Of a DNA stretch of 64,000 bases, positions 55,223-63,493 are shown piece after piece (position 1 is the stretch's first letter; each line of letters opens with the position of its first letter). The stretch covers positions 1,922,001 to 1,986,000 of the forward strand of contig CP044131.1 in the NCBI GenBank assembly GCA_008727115.1, in the 5' to 3' direction. A program made the translations under genes and the position numbers. The DNA is from Comamonas testosteroni. Its GTDB lineage: Bacteria; Pseudomonadota; Gammaproteobacteria; Burkholderiales; Burkholderiaceae_C. A model generated the notes under the pieces. The model did not search any database. It was given only the letters and a program-made list of their open reading frames with translations, and was not told the origin of the DNA.

Positions 55223-56299
55223 TCACGGGGCAATATTGTAGGTTTGACGCCAGCAATGAACCCAGAAGTCCAGTGCCAAAGGCAAGGCTGTTGCGGGGCT
55301 TTCGTTGCAGTTGCAGGTGGCAGCAGGCGCTTGTGGCAGACCCAGTTGCTGCGCGGCAGCGCATAGCGCTCGCATCGGGTTGCTGAGGTCCAAGGCGGGG
55401 GCGCCATGCTGCTTGGAGAGCTTCTCGCCATTTTCCATGCGAACCAGTGGCGTATGCATATAGCGGGGCAGAGGCAGGTGCAAGGCCTGCTGCAGCATGA
55501 TCTGCCGAGGCGTGTTGTCGGTCAGGTCCTCGCCCCGCACCACATCGGTGATGCCTTGCTCGGCATCGTCCACGACCACAGCCAGCTGATAGGCCCACAG
55601 GCCATCGGCACGGCGAAGTACAAAGTCGCCTACGCTGGAGAGCAGGTTTTGCTGTAGCGAACCGAGGCGCCGATCTTGCCAGTGCAGAACAGGGCTGCCT
55701 CTGTCCAGATAAATAGAAGTGGAAGTGATTGCTATTTTTTCTGTAGCTTCAAGCGCTTTGTAGGAAAGAGTTTGATGGTGATTTTTGTATAAGTCCTGTA
55801 CTTGCTGCGCTAAGGCAAAGCGCCAGGCCCTAGCTGGCTTGCCGTGCAAGCCGTTGCGGCAGGTTCCGGGATAGGGGCGCTCTACATGGCGCTCGTGTAC
55901 CAGTCCCTGAGCCTGCCAGGCTGCTTCGATATCCTTGCGTGTGCAGCCACAGGGGTAGGTCAGTTGCTGCTGCTGAAGCTGCTGCAGGGCTTTTTCATAA
56001 AGGGCGTGTCGCTTTGATTGCCAGACGACGGGAACATCGGAGTGCAGGCAGCAGGCACTCAACTGGCGCAGGATTTCCTCATCAGCCCCGGACTGGCAGC
56101 GTGGCGGGTCTATATCCTCGATGCGCACCAGCCACTGACCACCATGGGCCCGGGCATCGAGCCAGCTCGCGAGGGCCGCAACGAGCGAGCCTGCGTGAAG
56201 AGGGCCTGTTGGAGAAGGGGCAAAGCGACCGACATAACGCTGCTTTCCATGGCAGTCAGCATGGAAAGCGAGGGGAGATGGGGCAAGGGCCAAAGTCAT
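55223..56299 (-). CDS. gluQ: Glutamyl-Q tRNA(Asp) synthetase
   Basis: 358 residues from [16 protein letters not shown]. Glutamyl-tRNA-synthetase-like catalytic core without an anticodon-binding domain: [25 protein letters not shown] (HIGH-type), zinc site [15 protein letters not shown] with later [20 protein letters not shown], and KLSKQHGA in place of KMSKS. It glutamylates queuosine in tRNA-Asp. Transcribed ahead of trmB. Confidence 0.93.
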   Translation of the reverse strand: MTLALAPSPLAFHADCHGKQRYVGRFAPSPTGPLHAGSLVAALASWLDARAHGGQWLVRIEDIDPPRCQSGADEEILRQLSACCLHSDVPVVWQSKRHALYEKALQQLQQQQLTYPCGCTRKDIEAAWQAQGLVHERHVERPYPGTCRNGLHGKPARAWRFALAQQVQDLYKNHHQTLSYKALEATEKIAITSTSIYLDRGSPVLHWQDRRLGSLQQNLLSSVGDFVLRRADGLWAYQLAVVVDDAEQGITDVVRGEDLTDNTPRQIMLQQALHLPLPRYMHTPLVRMENGEKLSKQHGAPALDLSNPMRALCAAAQQLGLPQAPAATCNCNESPATALPLALDFWVHCWRQTYNIAP

Positions 56300-56340
56300 G
56301 AGGGGCGCTATCTTACGCCCTTGCTTATTGCCAGGCGGAT

Positions 56341-57447
56341 TCAGGCCAGGGCCAGACCCATTTCGAGACCGGAGATGAAAGCGTCTTCTACGCGAAGTCC
56401 TATGCACCAGTCTCCGCAAAGTCCCAGGCCTACGGATGGATCATGAACAAAATTTTTCCCCAGCGAGGCCAGAGTATGTGCATGAGGCCAGAGGTAGACA
56501 CTGGCGTGGCGCGGCGCAACGCGTATGCCTGTGATTTCGCCAAAGCCTTTTTGCAGCTTGCTGAGAACGCGGGTCGCATCATCATGTCGGTGCTCGTTCG
56601 ACCATAAAGGGTTGGCGTGAATGGTCCAGCGTTCCGTCTGTGCACGGCCCGGTTTGGAGGACTCACGTGCCACCCAGGCAATGCGCTCGTGGGTGCTGCG
56701 TGCGGCATTCCACTGCGGCCCCAAAGTGCTCAGCCCCGCTTGCGCGGCCATGGGGTAGGAGAGTGTCATGGCCCAGCAAGGCGCCATCTCCACGGTGGCC
56801 AGTGCCTTAGCCAAGGCCGCACCTTGGGGTGCTGTTTGCAGCAGCTGCACGGCCACAGGGGCGGGAACGGCCAGCACCACGGCATCAAAGTCTGCCGCGA
56901 TCTGCGGGCCGTGGTCTTCGGTATCCAGCATGAGCGACCATTGATGGCGGCTGTGCTCTTTGTGGTTGGCAATGTGGTGGCTCAAGGCGCGCAGGGATTG
57001 CCCCAGATGAAGGCGGCCGGCATCCCACAGGGGTGCAGCCCAGGCCAGTGGCAGTGACTGCATGTCAGGCATGCCAACCCAGTGCTTTTCTCGCACAGGC
57101 GCAATCTTGTCGATTCGGCGGCCTTGGGCATTGCGTGTCTGGATGCTATGGACGCTCCAGGCGCGCAGATTGCCGGGGGTGGTGTCCAGTGCCTGCTGAA
57201 AGCGCGGGTCGCGCACGGTGAAAAACTGGGTGCCGATGTCAAAGCTGCCGTAAGGGCCGTTGACCGAGCGCATTCGCCCGCCGGCCTGGGTCAGGCGCTC
57301 ATAGACATGAACATCGTGACCTGCTTGCAAGAGCGTGCGTGCGCAGGCCAGGCCGGCAATGCCTGCGCCGATGACGGCAATGCGCTTGGCGCCAGTGTGA
57401 GGAGAAGTTGAGGCAGTTGCGGACACTCTTGTACGGGAAGCGTTCAT
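56341..57447 (-). CDS. FAD-dependent amine-oxidase/renalase-like protein
   Basis: 368 residues. Rossmann dinucleotide-binding motif [29 protein letters not shown] at about 22-50, then [28 protein letters not shown], the second FAD signature typical of NAD(P)-binding amine-oxidase-like and renalase-like proteins. The C-terminus has [22 protein letters not shown], the FAD-interacting GD motif. Substrate unknown. Ends 41 bp before gluQ, same strand. Confidence 0.82.
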   Translation of the reverse strand: MNASRTRVSATASTSPHTGAKRIAVIGAGIAGLACARTLLQAGHDVHVYERLTQAGGRMRSVNGPYGSFDIGTQFFTVRDPRFQQALDTTPGNLRAWSVHSIQTRNAQGRRIDKIAPVREKHWVGMPDMQSLPLAWAAPLWDAGRLHLGQSLRALSHHIANHKEHSRHQWSLMLDTEDHGPQIAADFDAVVLAVPAPVAVQLLQTAPQGAALAKALATVEMAPCWAMTLSYPMAAQAGLSTLGPQWNAARSTHERIAWVARESSKPGRAQTERWTIHANPLWSNEHRHDDATRVLSKLQKGFGEITGIRVAPRHASVYLWPHAHTLASLGKNFVHDPSVGLGLCGDWCIGLRVEDAFISGLEMGLALA

Positions 57448-57581
57448 GAAAAAGCCTTTTCGACACTGTTTGAGTGTGAGCGTAGCAGCTATCCAAAAGA
57501 GAGCAAGTGCTGCTTGTGCTCAATTGTTGCATCGAACCCGGCTTTCCATCGTGGCGCAAGGAGGGCTTCGCCTTCGCGCTT

Positions 57582-57704
57582 AGAGCGGCTAACACCACTC
57601 AGCAAACCGTAGGTTTGCGGTTGAGACTAGGCGCGAAGCCGCAGGCGGTACAAGCGTACGACAAGGCGAAGCAACGACGTATCAAGGGTGGTGTTAGAGG
57701 CTCT
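57582..57704 (+). repeat. Dispersed palindrome-ended repeat, copy 1 (123 bp)
   Basis: Begins AGAGCGGCTAACACC and ends GGTGTTAGAGGCTCT, so the ends are inverted repeats (CTAACACC / GGTGTTAG). An inverted, diverged copy is at 58750-58869; shared internal blocks include AAGCAACGACGYATCAA and GAAGCCGCAG. It occupies much of the gap 57448-57703 and touches the lysR stop codon. Resembles a small non-autonomous (MITE- or REP-like) element. Confidence 0.8.
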
Positions 57705-58642
57705 TACTGACGGTGGTGGTTTTCCAGAAGGGCCTTGCGCGTGGCGGGGCTTTCCAGTTGCGCAAGCCACCATTGAAGGGCACGCCCCGGAGTGCGCTGG
57801 GCTGGGCCGGGCCAGGCGTAGTACAGGCGCAGGTCGCGGTTGGCACGCTGCACCTGTCGGGTGACGAGCAAGCCGGCATCCAGGTAGGTCTGAACCATGC
57901 CGCGCGGCAGAAAGCCTGCGCCAATGCCGCGTACCTGTGCCTCCAGCTTGGCCTGCATGCTGTCCACGGTGAGCACGTCTTGTCCATTGACCAGACCGAA
58001 GCTGGTGTTGCTGCGCAGGCCGGAGTCCGCCACAGCAATCATGCGGTGCTGCAGCAGTACTTCGTCAGACAGGGGCTCATCCAGTTTTGCCAGCGGGTGG
58101 TGAGGAGCCAGGGCGAAGACAAAGTCCATTTCTCCAATTTCACGGGTCTGCAGTTCGGAGACGTTGCTGGTGTTGACGGCCACGCCAATGGCCAGATCTG
58201 CCTGGCCGCTGGTCATCAGCTCCAGCGTGCCATTGAGAATGCCGTCGCGCAGCTTGAGCGTGGTGGGCGGGTTGAGTGCATAAAAGGCTTCCACCAGCTC
58301 GAAGATGGGGGTGCGGGCAATGACGCCATCGAGCACGATGGTCAGCTGTGGCTCCCAGCCCGTGGCCACGCGCTTGACGCGGTGGGCCACGGCATCGATC
58401 TCCTGTAGCAGACGGGCGCCTTCGCGCAGCAAGGCCTGACCTGCTTCGGTGGCCTGGGCATGGCGTGAGCTGCGATCGAACAGCAGCACATCGAGTGCAT
58501 CTTCAATCTGCCTGACGCGATAGGTCAGTGCGCTGGGCACCAGCCCCAGGGAGCGCGCTGCAGCCGCAAAGCTGCCGGTTTCGGCAATGGTCTGGAGCAT
58601 GGCCAGACTGTCGGGGGTGAGCACGTCGCGGGAGCTGGGCAT
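57704..58642 (-). CDS. LysR-family transcriptional regulator
   Basis: 312 residues: N-terminal helix-turn-helix (FAAAARSLGLVPSALTYRVRQIEDALDVLLFDRSSRHAQATEAG, about 23-66) and a C-terminal effector-binding domain with QADLAIGVAVNTSNV and FVFALAPHHPLAKL. Divergent from the pirin-doxX-flavodoxin genes, which it probably activates, a common arrangement in Burkholderiales; the signal may be redox or quinone-like, by inference. Bracketed by two inverted copies of a dispersed repeat. Confidence 0.9.
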   Translation of the reverse strand: MPSSRDVLTPDSLAMLQTIAETGSFAAAARSLGLVPSALTYRVRQIEDALDVLLFDRSSRHAQATEAGQALLREGARLLQEIDAVAHRVKRVATGWEPQLTIVLDGVIARTPIFELVEAFYALNPPTTLKLRDGILNGTLELMTSGQADLAIGVAVNTSNVSELQTREIGEMDFVFALAPHHPLAKLDEPLSDEVLLQHRMIAVADSGLRSNTSFGLVNGQDVLTVDSMQAKLEAQVRGIGAGFLPRGMVQTYLDAGLLVTRQVQRANRDLRLYYAWPGPAQRTPGRALQWWLAQLESPATRKALLENHHRQ

Positions 58643-58749
58643 GGTGGCATCCAGTATTCAAACACTTTGAATGATGCCATCAAGCGCATTCAGTCACAGC
58701 TTGGTGGCTCACTTCTACAGTAGAGGGTATAGACAGACACCAGCAGCCA

Positions 58750-58869
58750 AGAGCTGCTAACACCACTTTTGATGCGTCGTTGCTTAGCCTGCTCGTACTT
58801 CTGTACTGCGGCTTCACGCTTCGCTTCGACCGCAAGCCTTTGGTTGGCTGAATGGGTGTTAGCCGCTCT
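58750..58869 (-). repeat. Dispersed palindrome-ended repeat, copy 2 (120 bp, inverted)
   Basis: Begins AGAGCTGCTAACACC and ends GGTGTTAGCCGCTCT on the plus strand; it is the reverse complement of the 57582-57704 repeat with scattered differences. It lies between lysR and pirin, close to where their promoters must be. Confidence 0.8.
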
Positions 58870-58914
58870 AAAGCAGGTGAGCAACCGCTTGAAATGAAAG
58901 GAAGAGGAAGCACC

Positions 58915-59616
58915 ATGATGATTCTGCGCAAATCCCAGGAACGTGGCTATGCCGACCATGGCTGGCTCAAGTCCTATCACAGCTTTTCGTTTGCCGGCTA
59001 CTACGACCCTCGGCATATGGGGTTCGGCAATCTGCGAGTGATCAACGAAGACCGGATTGCTCCGGGGACAGGTTTTGGCTCGCACGGCCATAGAGATATG
59101 GAAATCATCAGCTATGTGCTTGAAGGCGCGCTCTCGCACAAGGACAGCATGGGCAATGAGACGCCCATCCTGCCTGGAGAAGTCCAGCGCATGAGCGCTG
59201 GCGCGGGCGTCGTGCATAGCGAGCAGAACTTTGCCAAGGAGCACAGCACACACTTTCTGCAGATCTGGTTGCTGCCAGCACGCACCGGCATCGAGCCCGG
59301 TTATGCCCAAAAGGCTTTCAGCGAAGCCCAAAAGCGGGGCCGGCTTTGCTTGGTGGCATCGCCCGACGGTGCCGAAGGCTCTGTGCCCATGAATGCGGAT
59401 GCCCGCATGTATGCAGGCTTGTTTGATGGCCAGGAGCAAGCCGATGTCGCTTTGCCGGCGGGGCGCAAGACTTACGTGCACCTGGTACGCGGTGATCTGG
59501 AAGTGAATGGGCAAAAGCTGACAAGCGGAGACGCCGCACTTATTGAAAATGAGGAGCGCCTGCGCCTTGTCAATGGCCGGGCAGCGGAAGTTCTGGTGTT
59601 TGATCTGGAGCCTTGA
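58915..59616 (+). CDS. Pirin family protein
   Basis: 233 residues from ATG MMILRKSQERGYADHGW, with ribosome site AGGAAGAGGAAG just upstream. Bicupin fold: metal-binding His cluster in FGSHGHRDMEIISYVLEGALSHKDS and GVVHSEQN. Pirins of this type can act as quercetin/flavonoid dioxygenases or redox-linked regulators; which applies is unknown. First gene of a pirin-doxX-flavodoxin set. Confidence 0.9.
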   Translation: MMILRKSQERGYADHGWLKSYHSFSFAGYYDPRHMGFGNLRVINEDRIAPGTGFGSHGHRDMEIISYVLEGALSHKDSMGNETPILPGEVQRMSAGAGVVHSEQNFAKEHSTHFLQIWLLPARTGIEPGYAQKAFSEAQKRGRLCLVASPDGAEGSVPMNADARMYAGLFDGQEQADVALPAGRKTYVHLVRGDLEVNGQKLTSGDAALIENEERLRLVNGRAAEVLVFDLEP

Positions 59617-59685
59617 GGCTGACTGGCTCAAGGCATGTGCTGATATGAACCAACGCGGCCCTGGGTCGCAATGATGGGAGTTGAA

Positions 59686-60093
59686 ATGTTGAATCAATTG
59701 CGAAATCCTCTGGACTTGCTGGGCCGCGTACTGATTGCCCTGCTGTTTGTGCCTGCGGGCATTCAGAAGATCACGGGTTTTGCGGGCAGCGTGGGCTACG
59801 CGGCTTCGGCGGGCATGCCCATGCCGCAGGTGGCCGTCGCTATAGGGCTGGTGATTGAAATCGGGGCGGGGCTGGCGATCTTGCTGGGCTGGCATACCCG
59901 CTGGGCGGCCTTGATCCTGGGTTTCTTCACCTTGGTGGCCAGCTTCTTCTTCCATAACTTCTGGGCTGTGCCTGCAGAGGCTGCCATGATGCAGCAGCTG
60001 CTGTTCTGGAAAAACGTCGCTCTGGTCGGCGGCTTGCTGGGCTATGCCGCCCATGGTGCCGCGGGCTGGAGCATGGATGGCCGCAAAGCCTGA
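59686..60093 (+). CDS. DoxX-family membrane protein
   Basis: 135 residues from MLNQLRNPLDLLGR (ribosome site GGGAG 5 bp before); an ATG pair 15 bp upstream is possible. Four hydrophobic helices with the DoxX phrase RVLIALLFVPAGIQKITGF and GYAASAGMPMPQVAVAIGLVIEIGAGLAILLG. Linked to quinone or redox balance in other bacteria. Between pirin and the flavodoxin-like gene. Confidence 0.88.
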   Translation: MLNQLRNPLDLLGRVLIALLFVPAGIQKITGFAGSVGYAASAGMPMPQVAVAIGLVIEIGAGLAILLGWHTRWAALILGFFTLVASFFFHNFWAVPAEAAMMQQLLFWKNVALVGGLLGYAAHGAAGWSMDGRKA

Positions 60094-60262
60094 ATCAAGC
60101 CAGATCCCAAGCTGAGGGCCAGCAGGCAGCTATCTATTTGATAAGCTTGGGCGCTGCAGCACACAAGGCCTGCCGGGTGCAAATCCGGCGGGCCTTTGTT
60201 TGGCTCATACACCAGAGGGCGCGGCCAGCAGCGGCGCCGATTCAACCAAGAAAGAAACAATC

Positions 60263-60817
60263 ATGAGCAATATCGTTGTGGTCTATCACTCGGGCTACGG
60301 ACACACCCAGCGCATGGCCCAGTCGGTGGCCCAGGGTGCAGGCGCCCAGTTGCTGGCCATCGATGCTGACGGCAATCTGCCTGAAGGAGGCTGGGAGCAA
60401 CTGGCCGCAGCCGATGCCATCGTCTTTGGCGCCCCCACTTATATGGGTGCTCCCAGCTGGCAATTCAAAAAGTTTGCGGATGCATCGTCCAAGGCCTGGT
60501 TTGCCCAAGCCTGGAAGGACAAGCTGTTTGCAGGTTTTACCAACAGTGCCAGCGTGCAGGGCGACAAGCAGGTGACGCTGGATTACTTCTATCACCTGGC
60601 TATGCAGCATGGTGGCGTCTGGGTGGGGCTGGGCCTGCTGCCCTCGAACACCAAGGCAGCGCAGCGCAATGATGTGAACTGGATGGGCAGCTTCAGCGGT
60701 GCCATGGCGCAGTCGCCTTCGGATGCCTCTGCCGGAGAGATGGCGGCTGGTGATCTGGAAACGGCCCGCCAGTTTGGCGAGCGCGTGGCCAAGGCCGCAC
60801 AGCGCTGGGCCAAGTGA
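60263..60817 (+). CDS. Flavodoxin-fold NAD(P)H-quinone oxidoreductase (WrbA-like)
   Basis: 184 residues from MSNIVVVYHSGYGHTQRMAQSVAQGA, the FMN phosphate-binding loop of flavodoxins (SGYGHT). Also DAIVFGAPTYMGAPSWQFKKFAD and FTNSASVQGDKQVTLDYFYHLAMQHG, which fit WrbA/flavodoxin-family quinone reductases. Preceded by AGAAAGAAAC. Third gene of the set controlled, probably, by the divergent LysR. Confidence 0.88.
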   Translation: MSNIVVVYHSGYGHTQRMAQSVAQGAGAQLLAIDADGNLPEGGWEQLAAADAIVFGAPTYMGAPSWQFKKFADASSKAWFAQAWKDKLFAGFTNSASVQGDKQVTLDYFYHLAMQHGGVWVGLGLLPSNTKAAQRNDVNWMGSFSGAMAQSPSDASAGEMAAGDLETARQFGERVAKAAQRWAK

Positions 60818-60858
60818 AGCCTGAAAACGTCCGGCAGCTCTTTGCTGCTATCTAAATA

Positions 60859-60938
60859 AAAGCAGCTAGCGCTTTTAGCTCATGGGTTTCAGTATGTTTA
60901 ATTACTGAAACCCATGTCTAACAAGCGCTAGCTGCTTT
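60859..60938. terminator. Nested long palindrome, bidirectional terminator
   Basis: Outer arms AAAGCAGCTAGCGCTT (60859-60874) and AAGCGCTAGCTGCTTT (60923-60938) are perfect complements, as are inner arms CATGGGTTTCAGTA (60881-60894) and TACTGAAACCCATG (60903-60916). It lies between the convergent flavodoxin (+) and trhO (-) genes. Cruciform potential is strong. Confidence 0.8.
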
Positions 60939-60964
60939 GTTTTTGATAGTGTGAAAGAAAAGCC

Positions 60965-61750
60965 TTAACTTGGATCCTCTTCCATCAAATGCTTTTTGAT
61001 GGGGCGTGGGTGAACCAGCTCGGTGCGCGAGAGGTCGGTGGCCAGCGAGTCGCGCCCGTCGAAGACAAAGCAGCCGCCGTCGTAGAACTTGCCATCGGTT
61101 TCCTCAAAGTACTTGAGGATGCCGCCTTCGAGCTGGTAGACGTTTTCAATGCCTTCATCGCGCATCAGGATGGCGGCTTTTTCGCAGCGAATGCCGCCCG
61201 TGCAGTAGCTGACTACGGTCTTGCCTTCGAACTGTGCCTTGTGCTCACGCAAGGCGGGAGGGAACTCGGTGAACTTGGTCAGGCGCCAGTCCACCGCTGC
61301 AGCGAATGCGCCTTCATCGACTTCATAGTCGTTGCGCGTGTCCAGCGTCACCACCTCGCGGCCTTCGTCGTCATGGCCTTGCTCCAGCCAGCGGCGCAGC
61401 GTGACGGGGCTGACCGAGGGTGCGCGGCCATTGGCCGGGCGGATGGCTGGATGGTCCATGCGGATGATCTCTTTTTTGACCTTGACCAGCATCTTGCGAA
61501 AGGGAACGGTCTCGGACCAGCTTTCTTTGGGCATGAGGTCCGCAAAGCGAGCGTCTTGCCGGAGCTGATTGACAAAGCTGTGCACGGCTTGCGCTGGGCC
61601 GGCCAGAAAGAAGTTGATCCCTTCTTCGGCCAGCAGCACGGTGCCCTTGAGGTCCAGGTCGCTTGCGCGCTGCAGCAGCGTCTCGCGCAGCTGCTCAGCG
61701 TCGTTCAGGGGCGTGAATTTGTAGCAGGAGATGTTGAGTATGTCGGCCAC
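60965..61750 (-). CDS. trhO: tRNA uridine-34 hydroxylase TrhO (rhodanese-like)
   Basis: 261 residues: N-terminal ferredoxin-like domain (ISCYKFTPLNDAEQLRETLL, GTVLLAEEGINFFLAG), a rhodanese domain with active-site Cys183 in VVSYCTGGIRCEKA, and the C-terminal region YDGGCFVFDGRD. The YceA/TrhO family uses O2 to make 5-hydroxyuridine at position 34 of tRNAs. Single gene, normal length. Confidence 0.93.
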   Translation of the reverse strand: MADILNISCYKFTPLNDAEQLRETLLQRASDLDLKGTVLLAEEGINFFLAGPAQAVHSFVNQLRQDARFADLMPKESWSETVPFRKMLVKVKKEIIRMDHPAIRPANGRAPSVSPVTLRRWLEQGHDDEGREVVTLDTRNDYEVDEGAFAAAVDWRLTKFTEFPPALREHKAQFEGKTVVSYCTGGIRCEKAAILMRDEGIENVYQLEGGILKYFEETDGKFYDGGCFVFDGRDSLATDLSRTELVHPRPIKKHLMEEDPS

Positions 61751-61800
61751 GTAGCTATCCGGGTGCGGCCGCGTACCTGCTGCATCGACGGTGATGCAGC

Positions 61801-62652
61801 TCAGACCGGGGCCGTCAATGCTGCCTTGATTTTATTGGACAGCTGAGCCACTGCCAGAGATGCGGGTGCTCCGGGCATGGATTGCAGCAGCAATTGGCGA
61901 CGCATGACGGCTTCGCGCACGGCGGAATCCACGGGAATATCGCCCCAGTGTGTGAGGAGCAGAGGCTCGCCGGAGTCTGTAGTGACAAAGCGGTTGAGCA
62001 CCTGCTGGAGCTGGCTGGTGATGGCGCGACCGTCTCCGGGGCGCTGCGCCTGGTTGATGACCAGACGCACCTGCTGGCGCTTTTGCTGCATGGCCAGCAC
62101 CTTGATGGCGGCATAGGCGTCGGTCAGCGAGGTGGGCTCGGGCGTGGCCACTACCAGGACTTCGCTGGCCATGGACACGGAAAAGAGCACAACGTCTGAG
62201 ATGCCGGCGCCTGTGTCCAGCAAGATGATGTCGTAGCGCGGGCGCAGCATCTCGACGGTGCGCATGAACTGGGCGCGAATCTCGGGTGTGAGACGCGAAT
62301 ACTCGATCATTCCCGAGCCGGCCAGCAGCACGGAGTAGCCGCCTGGTGTGGTCAGGATGGCTTCGTCCAGTGTCGATCGCCCCGTGAACACATCGTGCAA
62401 AGTGACCTTGGGATAAAGGTTGAGCACCACATCCAGATTGGCCAACCCCAGGTCGGCGTCCAGTACCAGGACATTAAAGCCATGGCGGGTCAGTGCTGCG
62501 GCCAGATTGGCGGAGACGAAAGTCTTGCCGACACCGCCTTTGCCGCTGGTGACCGCAATGATGTGCGCCTGCTTGCTGCGGTCAGGTGCCCGCAGGGCAT
62601 CTTCCATGGAAATGTGAGCAGGCAAAGTGGGGTGAGGGGCCAAGGTGTCCAT
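61801..62652 (-). CDS. MinD/ParA-family ATPase (FlhG-like)
   Basis: 283 residues. Deviant Walker A SGKGGVGKT (about 36-44), switch I DADLGLANLDVVL, and Walker B IILLDTGAGI. The 30-residue N-terminal tail and VTLHDVFTG region resemble FlhG/YlxH, the flagellar-number ATPase, but no flagellar genes are in view. It follows a diguanylate cyclase by 4 bp on the same strand, so a pole-placement or c-di-GMP-linked role is possible, by inference. Confidence 0.82.
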   Translation of the reverse strand: MDTLAPHPTLPAHISMEDALRAPDRSKQAHIIAVTSGKGGVGKTFVSANLAAALTRHGFNVLVLDADLGLANLDVVLNLYPKVTLHDVFTGRSTLDEAILTTPGGYSVLLAGSGMIEYSRLTPEIRAQFMRTVEMLRPRYDIILLDTGAGISDVVLFSVSMASEVLVVATPEPTSLTDAYAAIKVLAMQQKRQQVRLVINQAQRPGDGRAITSQLQQVLNRFVTTDSGEPLLLTHWGDIPVDSAVREAVMRRQLLLQSMPGAPASLAVAQLSNKIKAALTAPV

Positions 62653-62656
62653 CGTC

Positions 62657-63454
62657 TCAGGGCGTTACGACCTTGCTTGCGGCGTCGGTGTTTACGTCTG
62701 GTGCTGTGTTGTTGTCAGTGTCATTTTCATCGACAGAGGTGCCAGGCAAAGCCGTGAAAAGCAGGCTTTTTTCCTCGGCACTCACCGTACTGTCGGGTGG
62801 ATCTTCAACGCAGACGCAGTTGCGGCCGGCAGATTTGGCCAGATAGAGCTGGCGGTCGGCGCGCTCGGTCCAGAGCTGGGTGGTACTGCGAATCCAGGGC
62901 TGGGCATATACGCCACCGATGCTGACGGTGACATTCAGGCTGTGGCCTGAAGCCATGCGAATTTGCATGGCTTCGATCGACTGGCGCAGCCGCTCGGCAA
63001 CCGAGTGACCCTGATGGGAGGGGCAAGCCGGCAGAACGATGGCGAATTCTTCGCCGCCATAGCGGGCCAGGGTGTCCATGGGGCGTATGCCTTCGGACAG
63101 GGTCTGTGCCACAGACTGCAGCACCATGTCGCCAGTGATGTGGCCGTGCTCGTCGTTGATCTGCTTGAAGTGATCGATATCAATCATCAGCAGCAAAGCG
63201 GCTTCGCCGGAGCGTGCCACACGATCAATTTCTCGCTCTATGACGGTGCGGAAGTGACGGCGATTGGCAAGCCCAGTCAGAGGGTCGCGCAAAGACAGCG
63301 CGCACAGTCCATCAATAAGTGCCTGCAGGTACTGGGTGGGGGTGTCTTTGGGAAGGCTGGCTTCGCCCATGCCTGCGCGTGTCACCAGGCTGTGAGCGGT
63401 GGCAAGGCGCAGATCTCGCAAAAACACGGATTGATGGGGAGGGGAGGAGGTCAC
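62657..63454 (-). CDS. Cytoplasmic diguanylate cyclase (GGDEF)
   Basis: 265 residues without membrane segments. GGDEF domain from about 55: LSLRDPLTGLANRRHF, metal site MIDIDHFKQINDEHGH, active site GGEEF (133-137) and an intact inhibitory I-site RPMD (124-127). The C-terminal 30 residues are Asp/Thr-rich and disordered. The stop lies 4 bp before the ParA-like gene; the two make a tight operon. It should make cyclic di-GMP under product control. Confidence 0.9.
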   Translation of the reverse strand: MTSSPPHQSVFLRDLRLATAHSLVTRAGMGEASLPKDTPTQYLQALIDGLCALSLRDPLTGLANRRHFRTVIEREIDRVARSGEAALLLMIDIDHFKQINDEHGHITGDMVLQSVAQTLSEGIRPMDTLARYGGEEFAIVLPACPSHQGHSVAERLRQSIEAMQIRMASGHSLNVTVSIGGVYAQPWIRSTTQLWTERADRQLYLAKSAGRNCVCVEDPPDSTVSAEEKSLLFTALPGTSVDENDTDNNTAPDVNTDAASKVVTP

Positions 63455-63493
63455 GACGAGAGATGAAAGCTGCGTGCGAGTTTAGCAGTGGAC

